Below, one piece after another: positions 7,791 through 16,519 of a stretch of DNA of 45,538 bases. Position 1 is the stretch's first letter, and each line of letters starts with the position of its first letter. The DNA lies in NCBI GenBank assembly GCA_000806015.1, contig JWKY01000012.1:1-45538 (forward strand), read 5' to 3'. Below the pieces are notes generated by a model. It worked only from the letters and a program-made list of their open reading frames with translations. It was not told the DNA's origin and did no database searches. The translations under genes were made by a program, and so were the position numbers. This stretch comes from an archaeon GW2011_AR19 (GTDB taxonomy: Archaea > Nanobdellota > Nanobdellia > Pacearchaeales > GW2011-AR1).

Positions 7791-8360
7791 TCAGTAAAAT
7801 TTCTTAGCAACTTTCTCTATTTTTACTTCATTATTGATTAATTTTCCAAGTTCATACTCTTTTTTAGCCAAATTTATCATGCTCAAAGAGTCTTTGCGGG
7901 AATCAAATATCTCTTTTGTTCTTCTTACAAATGCTTCCTCAAAACGATTTTCAAGTTCGTCTTTTGTTAGTTTTTTCCCTCTATATAATACTTCTGGGGG
8001 AGATTTACAATAATCTATTTGGGAATAATCAATAAGTCCTAAATTATTATGAACAGTAAAAAATTCCACAATCTTCTCTATGTCTTGACACGCTCTCAGT
8101 TCTTCTGTTCTATGACCTAAGATTACTACAAAATCTTTTGTTTCTTTATTAATAAGATAACGCAGAGTTAGTAAATATTTCTCCCCATCTTTTAAGATTA
8201 GTGATTTTTCTATAGAATATGTTTCATTATAGTTATTATTTATACTATAATAAACTTGATATTCTTTATGTTGGTTTTCGGAATTTTGCGCATCCGCATT
8301 TCCAAAAAACCCAAGAGTTGCTACTGCGCCAATTAAGAGTTTGTTTTTTAGTGTTTTCAT
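7791..8360 (-). CDS. small secreted protein of the MKTLKNKLL family
   Basis: About 189 aa from the ATG at 8360, with a signal peptide (MKTLKNKLLIGAVATLGFFG, cut near ADAQ-N). The mature part is Tyr/Asn-rich with two lone cysteines, and ends in a lysine-rich helical region (FVRRTKEIF...DSLSMINLAKKEYE) that matches the C-terminus of the protein at 9146. DNA of the signal peptide and of the 20 bases before the ATG is almost the same as for that gene. It lies between two large surface-protein genes. Function unknown; upstream ATG 8384 is possible but adds residues before the signal. Confidence 0.7.
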   Translation of the reverse strand: MKTLKNKLLIGAVATLGFFGNADAQNSENQHKEYQVYYSINNNYNETYSIEKSLILKDGEKYLLTLRYLINKETKDFVVILGHRTEELRACQDIEKIVEFFTVHNNLGLIDYSQIDYCKSPPEVLYRGKKLTKDELENRFEEAFVRRTKEIFDSRKDSLSMINLAKKEYELGKLINNEVKIEKVAKKFY

Positions 8361-8401
8361 TATAAAGTTACTATAAATTTTCATATTTTTAAAGTTTTGT
8401 A

Positions 8402-8737
8402 TTAGTATTTTATTTCAATTCCTTCTTTTACAGCTTGCTGAACAATCCCTAATTGATTTATTCTTTTTTTAATTTCTTCTGGAGTATAACAAATAATATC
8501 TAAATTTTGTTTTTTGTCCCATAATCCATATGCTCTTGAAATTCTTTCCCTGAATTCAACACCCTGAAAATTTTCAGAGATTATTATTAAATCAACATCG
8601 CTTCCTTCTAAATGTTCCCCTCTCGCTCTGCTTCCAAATAATATAATTTTCTGCGGCTTAAATTTTTTTAAAAACTTTAAATGTTTTTTAATCAACTGAT
8701 ATGTTTTTTTATCTATTTTATTTGCTGTTTTATCCAT
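8402..8737 (-). CDS. MNT nucleotidyltransferase (antitoxin type)
   Basis: A 111-aa minimal nucleotidyltransferase with ILFGSRARGEHLEGSDVDLI (GSxxxG and DxD at about residues 37-52). The end QQAVKEGIEIK is the same as in the MNT at 12994. Minimal NTases of this kind pair with HEPN RNases and can neutralise them by modifying a tyrosine. It overlaps the upstream HEPN gene (8713-9093) by 25 bases and is cotranscribed with it. The pair is wedged between secreted-protein genes, consistent with insertion as a cassette. Confidence 0.85.
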   Translation of the reverse strand: MDKTANKIDKKTYQLIKKHLKFLKKFKPQKIILFGSRARGEHLEGSDVDLIIISENFQGVEFRERISRAYGLWDKKQNLDIICYTPEEIKKRINQLGIVQQAVKEGIEIKY

Positions 8738-9093
8738 TTTATTAATCTCCCGGATTTAATTAAATAATCTTGCGCTTTTCCTTTTGAATAAAGTTTGTAA
8801 GGTGCGTCTCCGGCAACATCAGGATACCTCGTTGTCACAAATTCAGGGGATAAATCTTGAAATATTCCAAAAAATCCAGAAGGAATTTTTGTTTCTTTTG
8901 CTAAATATATTAAAGAATGTGTTGGTCCTGCAGATTTGCCTTTTTTAATCATAAAAAAAGCTTTTAACGTTTTTTCAACACTTTGCTGGCAGAAAAAAGC
9001 TGAAACATAATACTCTTTAATCTTAAAATTTTTTTCAGCAACTTCAAAATCTTTTTCTGTCTGTTCCCATAAATTTTTAATTTCTTCTCTCAT
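8713..9093 (-). CDS. HEPN domain protein
   Basis: A 126-aa helical protein with the HEPN features MREEIKNLWEQTEKDFEVAEKN, then YYVSAFFCQQSVEKTLKAFF, then TRYPDVAGDAPYKLY. HEPN proteins paired with MNT genes are probable RNA-cleaving toxins. The start MREEI(K/R)N is the same as in the HEPN at 13290. The canonical Rx4-6H motif is not obvious; a TRYP segment takes a similar place in archaeal members. Confidence 0.85.
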   Translation of the reverse strand: MREEIKNLWEQTEKDFEVAEKNFKIKEYYVSAFFCQQSVEKTLKAFFMIKKGKSAGPTHSLIYLAKETKIPSGFFGIFQDLSPEFVTTRYPDVAGDAPYKLYSKGKAQDYLIKSGRLIKWIKQQIK

Positions 9094-9145
9094 TTTTTAT
9101 CAGCCTCTTTTATTCACCTTTTTTTTGTTCATTTTAATTTTTTAT

Positions 9146-9817
9146 TTATTCCGGCATTCCAGCTTTTGCTCTCTGAAAAAACACATTAGATATTTCAGGT
9201 TTAATTTCAACCATATTCCCATTTTCGTCTTCTATAATTTTCCACCTATTATATTCTTTTTTAAGCAAATTAACAAATTCTAAAGAATCTTGACATGAAT
9301 TTATTAATTCTTTAGCTCTTTTTACATATTCTTTACCGAATATTTCATAAGCTTCTTGTTCTGATGAAACTGATAAAGAAGATGCTAGAGTATCTTTTGG
9401 AGTAAATTCTATTCTTTCATAAAACATAGTACCGATAGGCACTTTCGTAAGTATTTCCTTGTTATGAGTAAATGAAAATTTTTCTTGCACCTGTTTTCCT
9501 GAATCTCTGATGTATTTTCCACTGGAATTTTCAATTTGGAGATCATTTATTACAGCTATTACAATTCTTGACTTATCCTCTAAATATATAATCCTCGCTT
9601 TTTTCCCGCCCAGTTCTCCCCAGAAAAGCTCTCTTTTAAAATGCCCCTCTTCAAAACAATCAAAAGTTTTATTATTATTTTCATCCCTGCACCCAAATGT
9701 TATCTTCATCTCGTCTTGATTTAAATTTTTAGACTCCGTATTTTGAGCATCCACATTTCCAAAAGCTCCAAGAGCTGCCATTGCTCCAATTAAGAGTTTG
9801 TTTTTTAGTGTTTTCAT
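9146..9817 (-). CDS. small secreted protein of the MKTLKNKLL family
   Basis: About 223 aa from ATG 9817, with a signal peptide (MKTLKNKLLIGAMAALGAFG, cut near VDAQ-N). The mature part begins with a calcium-loop-like DENNNKTFD between two cysteines and ends with a helical region (YVKRAKELINSCQDSLEFV, then KKEYNRWK) shared with the gene at 7791. An in-frame ATG at 9865 would add 16 residues. The bases upstream of the chosen ATG match those of the gene at 7791, supporting a copied promoter plus signal-peptide unit. Function unknown. Confidence 0.7.
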   Translation of the reverse strand: MKTLKNKLLIGAMAALGAFGNVDAQNTESKNLNQDEMKITFGCRDENNNKTFDCFEEGHFKRELFWGELGGKKARIIYLEDKSRIVIAVINDLQIENSSGKYIRDSGKQVQEKFSFTHNKEILTKVPIGTMFYERIEFTPKDTLASSLSVSSEQEAYEIFGKEYVKRAKELINSCQDSLEFVNLLKKEYNRWKIIEDENGNMVEIKPEISNVFFQRAKAGMPE

Positions 9818-9872
9818 TATAAAGTTACTAAATATTTTGGTGTTTTTAAATATTTGTTTATTCATTTTATTT

Positions 9873-12032
9873 TTATAAACCCCTATACCCTAATCCTGAT
9901 ATTGATATTGGTTTGCCTGCCCTTATATCTGGTCCCCTATAAAGAAGTTTTTTCTCTCCAATAAGTTCTTTTTCTTCCTGTTTTTGCGTTAATTTAAAAA
10001 AGCTTACAATTATTTTTTCAGAATCAGGATTTCCAATCCAATTAAAAGTCTTACCGCCGATTTTTTTTCCGTTGTAAGCGTGTGGTTTATATCCGCAATC
10101 CCCAAGAGATCTTGTTCTTTCTGAAATTGCGTCCAGCCATTGCTCATGAGTATAAAATTGTTTAAATCTTCTTTCTTGTGAATCTTTTCCGCCTCCGCAA
10201 TTTATTGTATTTCCTTTTTCAGCACCACCTTTCCAGTTATCAATTATATCTGGTTCGCCCGCTTTTTTCTTACAATAATATCCCTCTCTTTTAGAAAAAT
10301 ATCCATCTTGAACTTTAGTATCCAAATTTCCATCTTCAAGCTGAAATGCTTTTAAAGTTTCTATGTCTGCATATTTTTTATCATTCTTGCTTCCATACCA
10401 AGGAATTGCCCAGCAATTATCTATACATCTGTTTGAAGCTCTTTGAACATCATCTTTAGCAAATTCTTCTCTTTCTGTTCCTACGCCTGTTTCAAACAAT
10501 ACATTTTCTGTTATGCTTAAAGCTTTGCAATCATTTTTGCCGTCTGCTGTCCAAAACTCAGTTCCGGGAGTAATTAAAGGAAGGCAAGTTCCCTGCAAGT
10601 CATTATATCTTGCTGTGTTATTTTCATATATTTTTCCAAGTTCAGTTTCAACTTCATCAAGACCGTATCCAATAAACAATCCTCCCAGAGCATATCCTGG
10701 AAGCCATTTACAAAGGTCATTTTCTTCGCATGATTCTGCATTATTATTGTCAAAACATTTTGCTGCAGGATTATGATAACAAGCAGCAGATTTTTTTTCT
10801 GTAGCGGGATCTTTGCCTTCCCTACAAACATAATTTCTTGCAAAATCCCCGCATGTTTCAGGAATAATTTCTCCATCATAACATTTTAATCTTGTATATT
10901 CACTTCCCGGAAGATTATATGTATCAGATCCTCTCGCTATTTTTTCTTTTTCTTTTTTATCTTCATTTAGATTAAGAGGGATTCTGGGATAAACTCCTGG
11001 AGTTTTAGCGCACCAACTTTCTCCGTGTTTATATTCTTCATCTTCATAAACACAACCTAAATCTCTGCAAACATTATTTCCATATTTAGGTTTTGTAGGC
11101 ATTCCATTTTCTCCACTTTTATATTCAGCGCCTATAGTTCCTAATCTATAACTGCAATCTCCGCAAGTTGAACTTGGCGTGCTCCCAACAGAACAAGTTG
11201 GAGTTTGAATTTTTGTCCAATAATCTCCGACTAATGATCCCTCAAATCTTGACGAATCATAAATATTTGCGCGATTTCCGCAAGTGTCAACAAAATAAAC
11301 TTTATCTCTATAAATTATTGTTTTTGTGCTGTCTTTTGCGCAATCTGAAAGGTATCCTCCAGTATTAGGGTCTTGAGCGGTGCATAAAAGTCTGGTGTGA
11401 AAATTTCCCTTTAAAGAGCTGCAGCCGCTTTGAGTAGTGCGGACGCAATCTATTTTTAAGGTTGTTTCAGGCGCAGAACTTCCCCCTCCAAAAAGATTTT
11501 CAAAAAATCCTGAAGGCGCAGATTCGGAAGTAATTGCATTTTCTAAAACACAAGCACCTTCTGTTGGTGTTGTGTCTAAAGCAAGGCAGGCAGATTGTGT
11601 ATTTATATCAGCTCTAAAATTAACATTAACTCCATAATCACTCGCAAGACCTTTACATGTGGCCTGATTTACAAATGAAATTTCCTGTCCAAGAATGCAA
11701 CATCCCGGTCTGCAAGCCTGAATATTATCTTTAGGTTCTTGACTCCAACTATTTCCCTGCGATTCACAAAGTGCTTGAGGAGTATTTTGAGTGCATGTTC
11801 CGGAATCCCCGCTTATGCAAGTTCCTACTTTACAAAAGGCAGTTATTTGACATGCTTGTGGAGCCCATCTAAAATCTTTATCAACTTTATTTTCAGGAAC
11901 GTTCTGACACCAAGTGTTATCGGTTGTTTTTTCAGCGCAAAAAAGAGTTTCAGATGAAACAAAAGAGCTAAAGCTGATTAAACTTACAAATAAAATTAGC
12001 GAAAAAATTATCGCTCTTTTTTTAATTTTCAT
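9873..12032 (-). CDS. large cysteine-rich secreted protein
   Basis: A 719-aa protein with a signal peptide (MKIKKRAIIFSLILFVSLISF). The mature part is very cysteine-rich (about 40 Cys) with several repeats of a C...GCC / C..C pattern (RPGCCILGQ, CGDCSYRLG, CRDLGCVYED), which suggests many disulfide bonds. There is no C-terminal membrane helix; the end (RAGKPISISGLGYRGL) is glycine-rich. It lies just after the pilin-like 255-aa gene and upstream of the 826-aa gene, so the three may form one surface structure. No characterised homologue recalled. Confidence 0.75.
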   Translation of the reverse strand: MKIKKRAIIFSLILFVSLISFSSFVSSETLFCAEKTTDNTWCQNVPENKVDKDFRWAPQACQITAFCKVGTCISGDSGTCTQNTPQALCESQGNSWSQEPKDNIQACRPGCCILGQEISFVNQATCKGLASDYGVNVNFRADINTQSACLALDTTPTEGACVLENAITSESAPSGFFENLFGGGSSAPETTLKIDCVRTTQSGCSSLKGNFHTRLLCTAQDPNTGGYLSDCAKDSTKTIIYRDKVYFVDTCGNRANIYDSSRFEGSLVGDYWTKIQTPTCSVGSTPSSTCGDCSYRLGTIGAEYKSGENGMPTKPKYGNNVCRDLGCVYEDEEYKHGESWCAKTPGVYPRIPLNLNEDKKEKEKIARGSDTYNLPGSEYTRLKCYDGEIIPETCGDFARNYVCREGKDPATEKKSAACYHNPAAKCFDNNNAESCEENDLCKWLPGYALGGLFIGYGLDEVETELGKIYENNTARYNDLQGTCLPLITPGTEFWTADGKNDCKALSITENVLFETGVGTEREEFAKDDVQRASNRCIDNCWAIPWYGSKNDKKYADIETLKAFQLEDGNLDTKVQDGYFSKREGYYCKKKAGEPDIIDNWKGGAEKGNTINCGGGKDSQERRFKQFYTHEQWLDAISERTRSLGDCGYKPHAYNGKKIGGKTFNWIGNPDSEKIIVSFFKLTQKQEEKELIGEKKLLYRGPDIRAGKPISISGLGYRGL

Positions 12033-12135
12033 TTTTTTGGCATTTTTAGTTTTCTTTTACATTGTAGCTTTTCTTTTTTAAAAAGAAAAACCCATTTTCA
12101 TTGAATTCTTTTTTTTAAATTTTTTATTTAACATT

Positions 12136-12903
12136 TTAACCAAACGGACCTATTATCAAACTTCTTGAAGCAAACTGAAATTTGTCATCGGTGGCTTTAT
12201 TTGTTATAACATAGATTGTTCCATCGGTTGTTCTCTTAGGTTTTTCACATTTTATTTCGGAATACAAGTCCATGTAGTAATCACAATCAGCATCTCCATA
12301 TCTTGTTTCCCAATTCAATATATTCTGTGCAATAGCTGTAAGTTCATAAAGATTATTGTTCAAAATTACTCTGAATGTTTCGCGTCTCTGAGTTTCATCT
12401 GCTTTTGAAGATGTAAATTCATAATCCATTGTTGTCACAATTCTTTGCGGAAGTAATTCAACTATCGTCTTTCCAGGTTTGAAATTAGCCACATAATTAT
12501 TTTCCACATAAGTATCTCTCAAAGATTTAAAACAAAAATCAACATCTTCTTCAATACTTTTTTTAATTTCATCTTCAATATGCTCTTTTAAAAAAGGTAT
12601 TTGAGTTACGCAGGGTTTTAAATCTTCATTTGTATAACATAAGAATTGCAATTCAATATCCTGATATAAAATACTTGGCGACGGCTCCAAACTCCCTCCC
12701 TGCAACGAGATTAATTCAACATTTTCTTTTATTGTATCTTCAAGACAGGTCTGAATAAAATTTTCAGGAGATTCAGGTTTTTCAAATCCAACAGCAGTTC
12801 TTAATTTAGGGATTGCAAAAAGCAAAGCAACTATTGCCACAACAACTATTGCAACGATGATAAAGATTGTAAGTTGAGCTTTTTTTCCTCTTTTAATTTT
12901 CAT
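12136..12903 (-). CDS. membrane-anchored protein with pilin-like N-terminus
   Basis: A 255-aa protein that starts MKIKRGKKAQLTIFIIVAIV and continues into a 20-residue hydrophobic helix. A short basic head followed by KKAQLT and the helix resembles archaeal class III (prepilin-like) signals and is common in DPANN surface proteins. The mature domain has about seven cysteines (TCLED, LCYTNED, PCVTQ, DADCDYY) and ends IIGPFG. As the first gene of the surface locus it may anchor or initiate assembly of the 719- and 826-aa proteins (inference). Confidence 0.75.
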   Translation of the reverse strand: MKIKRGKKAQLTIFIIVAIVVVAIVALLFAIPKLRTAVGFEKPESPENFIQTCLEDTIKENVELISLQGGSLEPSPSILYQDIELQFLCYTNEDLKPCVTQIPFLKEHIEDEIKKSIEEDVDFCFKSLRDTYVENNYVANFKPGKTIVELLPQRIVTTMDYEFTSSKADETQRRETFRVILNNNLYELTAIAQNILNWETRYGDADCDYYMDLYSEIKCEKPKRTTDGTIYVITNKATDDKFQFASRSLIIGPFG

Positions 12904-12993
12904 TTTTTTGTTTTATTTTATTTCAATTCCTTCTTTAATTCGGCTTTTCCCTGAAGACGAATTTGTCAAAAATTTTCCTGATTTTTGTTCCAT

Positions 12994-13311
12994 TCATTTT
13001 ATTTCAATTCCTTCTTTTACAGCTTGCTGAACAATGGTTATTTTATTTTTTAATTTATTAAATTCATTGGTTGTTAAGCAAATAAAATCAACAGGATAAT
13101 CAAAATTCCAATCTTCATAAAAACCAATTCCTCTCTTAAATGACTTTTTTCTTTTAAAATTATCACTCACAACAATTAAATCAAAATCACTCCACGGATG
13201 TATTTTGCCTTTTGCTCTGCTTCCAAATAATATCAATTTTTTAATTGGAATTTTCTTTTGCAATTTTTCTTTAAATTCCTTGACAATGTTTATATCTTCT
13301 TTTTTAGCCAT
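12994..13311 (-). CDS. MNT nucleotidyltransferase (antitoxin type)
   Basis: A 105-aa minimal nucleotidyltransferase with LILFGSRAKGKIHPWSDFDL (GSxxxG, DxD), ending QQAVKEGIEIK as in the copy at 8402. It overlaps the upstream HEPN gene (13290-13664) by 22 bases. Downstream (about 12905-12945) is a second, displaced copy of the coding sequence for KEGIEIK without the rest of the gene, a scar of duplication or recombination. Confidence 0.85.
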   Translation of the reverse strand: MAKKEDINIVKEFKEKLQKKIPIKKLILFGSRAKGKIHPWSDFDLIVVSDNFKRKKSFKRGIGFYEDWNFDYPVDFICLTTNEFNKLKNKITIVQQAVKEGIEIK

Positions 13312-13664
13312 TCTAAAATCTCCTTAGCAATAAAAATAAATTCTAAAGCATCTTTTTCTTTAAATTTTTTATAAGGGGGTTCATTTTCTAAAATTCCATA
13401 TCTGGATTCTATATACACTTTTGAAAGCTTTTCACAATTTAACAATAAATTTTCCGGCAATCCTATTTTCCTGCCAAGAATTACTAAATCATGCATTTTA
13501 ATAAGTTTCTTTTCTTTTTTAATAATTAATGCTTTTAGTCCTTTTTCAGCTGCTTGCTGGCACATAAAAGCGCATAAATAATAATCTTCGCTTTTCAAAC
13601 TATTCTCCGCGCTTTTTAAATCCCTTTTTGCCTGCTCAATCCAATTTCTAATTTCTTCTCTCAT
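13290..13664 (-). CDS. HEPN domain protein
   Basis: A 124-aa helical protein: MREEIRNWIEQAKRDLKSAE, then YYLCAFMCQQAAEKGLKALI, then MHDLVILGRKIGLP and ESRYGILENEPPYKKF. This is the common archaeal HEPN layout. It is the probable toxin (RNase) of the pair with the MNT at 12994. It diverges well from the HEPN at 8713 beyond the shared core motifs, so the two pairs were probably acquired separately rather than copied in place. Confidence 0.85.
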   Translation of the reverse strand: MREEIRNWIEQAKRDLKSAENSLKSEDYYLCAFMCQQAAEKGLKALIIKKEKKLIKMHDLVILGRKIGLPENLLLNCEKLSKVYIESRYGILENEPPYKKFKEKDALEFIFIAKEILEWLKKKI

Positions 13665-13798
13665 TTTTTATTTTTCAATAATTATTTTTGAATCTAATTT
13701 ATTTTTTATAAAATTCTCTTCCCCTCTTTCCATTATTATTCTATGAATTTTTAATTTAAAAACATTTAGTTTATATTTTCTAAATTTTCAACATTGAT

Positions 13799-15205
13799 TT
13801 ATTTTCTAAAAGTGTATTTTAGTCCGGTGTTTATTATAGAATGTCTTGGAGAATAAATGATTCCTCTTCTATACAGAGTTTCCATCTCCCTCTTTAAACC
13901 AATCAACCCGTCAAAAGAAAGGGAAAGATTCTTTTCATGACCATTTTCTTTAGAAAAAGGAAAAATTTCAATTCCAAGACCAAGATAGAAAGGTCCAAAG
14001 AATTTTTTTGTTTCCCAAGAGCTTTTTCTGATTTCAAATGAAGATTGTCCTTTAATTCCGTCTTTAATATAATATTCTTCTACATTATCAGTTGTTGTTA
14101 TTAGCATTTTTTGTCTTAAGAATCCAAAACTTGTAAACATTTCAAAAGCAGGAGAAACATAACCCATATTCAATCCAAGACGGACAGTATTCTTTGCTGA
14201 AATATTTAGGTGATAGAACATATCGGAAACGAAGTATTTACTACCACTATATCCAGCCACTTCATTTTCGTAATAATCTCTTCCAGAAACTTCAAAATCT
14301 ATTTTTGAATTCATAAAAAACATATCAAGATCCATTGCAAATCCTTTTCCTTTTTTATTTGTTATTTGTGGGCTTATTCCAAAATATGACCCAACATGCG
14401 AACTTTTAGTATTTAGCACAACTCCGCCCCCAATTTTTAATTTTGCTTTTGGTTTTCTGGCTTCTTGTTCTATTCTAATTTTCTCCTGCTTTTCATATTC
14501 TATTTTTCTAGCTTCTTCTTGTTCTTTTTTAATCTTCTCTCTTTCTGGCTTTTCCCCGATATAATTTTCAATTTTCTTAATCTCTTCTTCAGAAAGAAGT
14601 TTTTCTATAGGGGTTCTTGAATTCCCAGCAAGTCTTCCATCAGCCATTTTCAACCTATAAGAATATTCTTTTCTAACAAGTTCTTCTAATTGTCTTGAAT
14701 TAAATCTGCTGAATTCTTTTTGGACTGATGAAAATTCTTTTATTCTTTCAGAAAAACCCTCTCCAATCTGTTTTGCTTCTTTTTGGTCTATCCCATTATA
14801 ACTTTTGCTTATAATTTTGTCGCAATTATTAATTGACTCTCGGCAATAGTCGTAAATCTCTAAAACATAATCTATTTTTTTTGTATCAAAATTAAATGAA
14901 AATTTTTCTTGAGAGTTTATTGGAGAACCAATCTTTTGAACATTAATATAATCATAAACGCCGTCCTCATTTGTATCTCCATAATAAAACCAGATGTTGC
15001 CCTTGTTATTCTCTTTAGGTTCATTAGTTAACCATGCCAAGACATGTTTTTTAAATGCTGGATGACCAACATAATTTGCGTATTCTCCTGTTTCAAAATA
15101 AAAATTTAAATTTGGAAAAAGTTTTTCTTTTGAAGTTTGAGAGGCATCTTGGGCAAAAGATTTGTTTGTTGCTCCGAAAATTAAAATTATTATAATCTTG
15201 TCCAT
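13799..15205 (-). CDS. secreted protein with predicted outer-membrane-type beta-barrel
   Basis: A 468-aa protein. It has a short hydrophobic start (MDKIIIILIFGATNKSFAQ-DA) as signal peptide, an N-terminal domain with the calcium-loop-like DTNEDGVYD, a helical charged stretch (residues about 210-250), and a C-terminal half of about 220 residues of alternating strands: KLKIGGGVVLN, YFGISPQI, TVRLGLNMGYVSPAFEM, GPFYLGLGIEIFPFS, SLSFDGLIGL. It ends INTGLKYTFRK, much like the last strand of bacterial outer-membrane barrels. Bacteroidota proteins often show both this barrel type and signals ending in AQ. In an archaeon it would be unusual. The first half is duplicated at 1722-2366. An in-frame TGA just upstream supports the ATG at 15205. 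Confidence 0.65.
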   Translation of the reverse strand: MDKIIIILIFGATNKSFAQDASQTSKEKLFPNLNFYFETGEYANYVGHPAFKKHVLAWLTNEPKENNKGNIWFYYGDTNEDGVYDYINVQKIGSPINSQEKFSFNFDTKKIDYVLEIYDYCRESINNCDKIISKSYNGIDQKEAKQIGEGFSERIKEFSSVQKEFSRFNSRQLEELVRKEYSYRLKMADGRLAGNSRTPIEKLLSEEEIKKIENYIGEKPEREKIKKEQEEARKIEYEKQEKIRIEQEARKPKAKLKIGGGVVLNTKSSHVGSYFGISPQITNKKGKGFAMDLDMFFMNSKIDFEVSGRDYYENEVAGYSGSKYFVSDMFYHLNISAKNTVRLGLNMGYVSPAFEMFTSFGFLRQKMLITTTDNVEEYYIKDGIKGQSSFEIRKSSWETKKFFGPFYLGLGIEIFPFSKENGHEKNLSLSFDGLIGLKREMETLYRRGIIYSPRHSIINTGLKYTFRK

Positions 15206-15234
15206 TTCGTCTCAACCCTTGGAGTAAGAAGCGG

Positions 15235-15492
15235 TCATATTTCAAATTCGTCTTTTTCTTTATTTTTTGCAGCGACGATAGAGAGAATGTCTTTCTCTGT
15301 TAAAGTTTTTCTTCCTTCAAGCATAAGTTTTCTTACCATTAATTTAGAATCTTCTTTTAGTTCATCAATGATTTTTTTTTCTATGGTTTTTAATGCTTTT
15401 TTTTCAAATCTTTTTATGCCCCATTTTTTTAATATTTCTGTAAGTCGGTTTCTTTTTATTAATGAATTATCATTATTGGCATTATTTCTCAT
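15235..15492 (-). CDS. small histone-fold-like protein
   Basis: An 85-aa basic protein. The stretch FEKKALKTIEKKIIDELKED, then a central helix, then EGRKTLTEKDILSIVAAKN matches the end of archaeal histones, where GRKT precedes the last helix. The N-terminus (MRNNANNDNSLIKRNR) is longer than in HMf-type histones. Archaeal histones wrap DNA as dimers and larger assemblies; the loop residues needed for standard dimers are only partly visible. It lies between an MNT gene and the barrel gene on the same strand. It could also be a distantly related DNA-binding antitoxin. Confidence 0.6.
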   Translation of the reverse strand: MRNNANNDNSLIKRNRLTEILKKWGIKRFEKKALKTIEKKIIDELKEDSKLMVRKLMLEGRKTLTEKDILSIVAAKNKEKDEFEI

Positions 15493-15498
15493 TTTTGA

Positions 15499-16050
15499 TT
15501 AATGTATTAATACGTCTTTTTTATTGAAATTTACTTTGAAATTATCAAAAAGCTCATCAAAAATCTTTTCAGAATTTAAAGGTGAGATAAAAACCTGATT
15601 AGCTACCCATTTTCCGTTATTGCTTTCAACAATTCCTTTTTCGCCTCTTTTTCCTCTTAAAATATTCACTAATCTTACTTTATTTGAAGGAGAAAGCGAA
15701 GTAAGAACATAGTTATACATTACTTTATTTGAAAACCTAAAATTCTCAGAAATAAATTTTTTGTTCTTTAAGCTGTATCCTTCTCTTATTAAAGTATGAA
15801 TAATAGATGGAGAATTAATAAAAAATTCTTTAGCAGTAATTACGCTTATATGAAAACCTTTTATTGAATTTATTTTTTCAAGAAACTCCTTTGAAGGCTT
15901 TTCGTATAATATCGCTGCAATGTCTACATCTCCTGGAATTAATTTTCCTTTTATAGCAGATCCAAACAGAATAATATCAATTACCTTTTTATCTGAAAAA
16001 AGATTTTTTAGCTTATTCTTTATTAATGAAAGATTTAAGATAGCGGGCAT
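15499..16050 (-). CDS. MNT nucleotidyltransferase with extra C-terminal domain
   Basis: A 183-aa protein. The N-terminal NTase motif is IILFGSAIKGKLIPGDVDIA, with the GSxxxG loop and a DVD metal site. The C-terminal half (from about residue 95) has YNYVLTSLSPSNKVRLVNIL, a probable winged-helix or helical DNA-binding segment, and ends in a Lys/Asp-rich tail. The same architecture occurs in the MNT at 2859, so the two may belong to one subfamily. It overlaps the upstream helical gene by 38 bases. Confidence 0.75.
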   Translation of the reverse strand: MPAILNLSLIKNKLKNLFSDKKVIDIILFGSAIKGKLIPGDVDIAAILYEKPSKEFLEKINSIKGFHISVITAKEFFINSPSIIHTLIREGYSLKNKKFISENFRFSNKVMYNYVLTSLSPSNKVRLVNILRGKRGEKGIVESNNGKWVANQVFISPLNSEKIFDELFDNFKVNFNKKDVLIH

Positions 16051-16342
16051 ATTCTCTTATTTTTATTGTATCCTCCTTTTTTATTTTAAAATTATAGGAT
16101 TTGACATAAATTTGGAATAATTCAGAAACTTTAGAGTAAATTTCTTTAAAATGCCTGCTTAATAAAGAAAATCTTTGAGAATGATTTTTTGGAAAGATTT
16201 TTATTTTTGAATAAATGAGATAATCGCATGTCACAACAATTGCCTTAAAAAAATCAGTTGCAGAGGCATTAAATCTTTCTTTTTTTAAGTTATCCTCTCC
16301 AGAATCTAAAAATTCATTTATATTCTCAATAATCTCTTCCAT
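16013..16342 (-). CDS. helical HEPN-like partner of the MNT at 15499
   Basis: A 109-aa all-helical protein (MEEIIENINEFLDSGEDNLKKERF, then ASATDFFKAIVVTCDYLIYS, NHSQRFSLLSRHFKEIYSKV). Size, helix pattern and overlap with an MNT gene fit a HEPN-type or HEPN-like toxin. The overlap and order match the other MNT pairs of the window. A RHFKEIY segment could be the catalytic site, but this is speculative. Confidence 0.6.
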   Translation of the reverse strand: MEEIIENINEFLDSGEDNLKKERFNASATDFFKAIVVTCDYLIYSKIKIFPKNHSQRFSLLSRHFKEIYSKVSELFQIYVKSYNFKIKKEDTIKIREYARYLKSFINKE

Positions 16343-16519
16343 TAATACATTAATGGATTTTTATATTTTTAAGCTTTTTGGTTAATGTATTAATTATTTT
16401 AATTAATTACTTTCGCGCAAACGCTCGCTAACACTCCTCGGATTTTCAATAAATCTGTTATCTTCGCTTTTTATTTTGAAGTTCAATAAGTTAATAAATT
16501 AACAAATATATGCAAAATT

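Noticed and set aside
12904-12993. A 26-codon frame starting MEQKSGKF that looks at first like a third MEQ-type precursor
   Set aside because: Only the first three residues match, there is no shared promoter, and its end (KEGIEIK) is a displaced copy of the tail of the MNT gene next to it.
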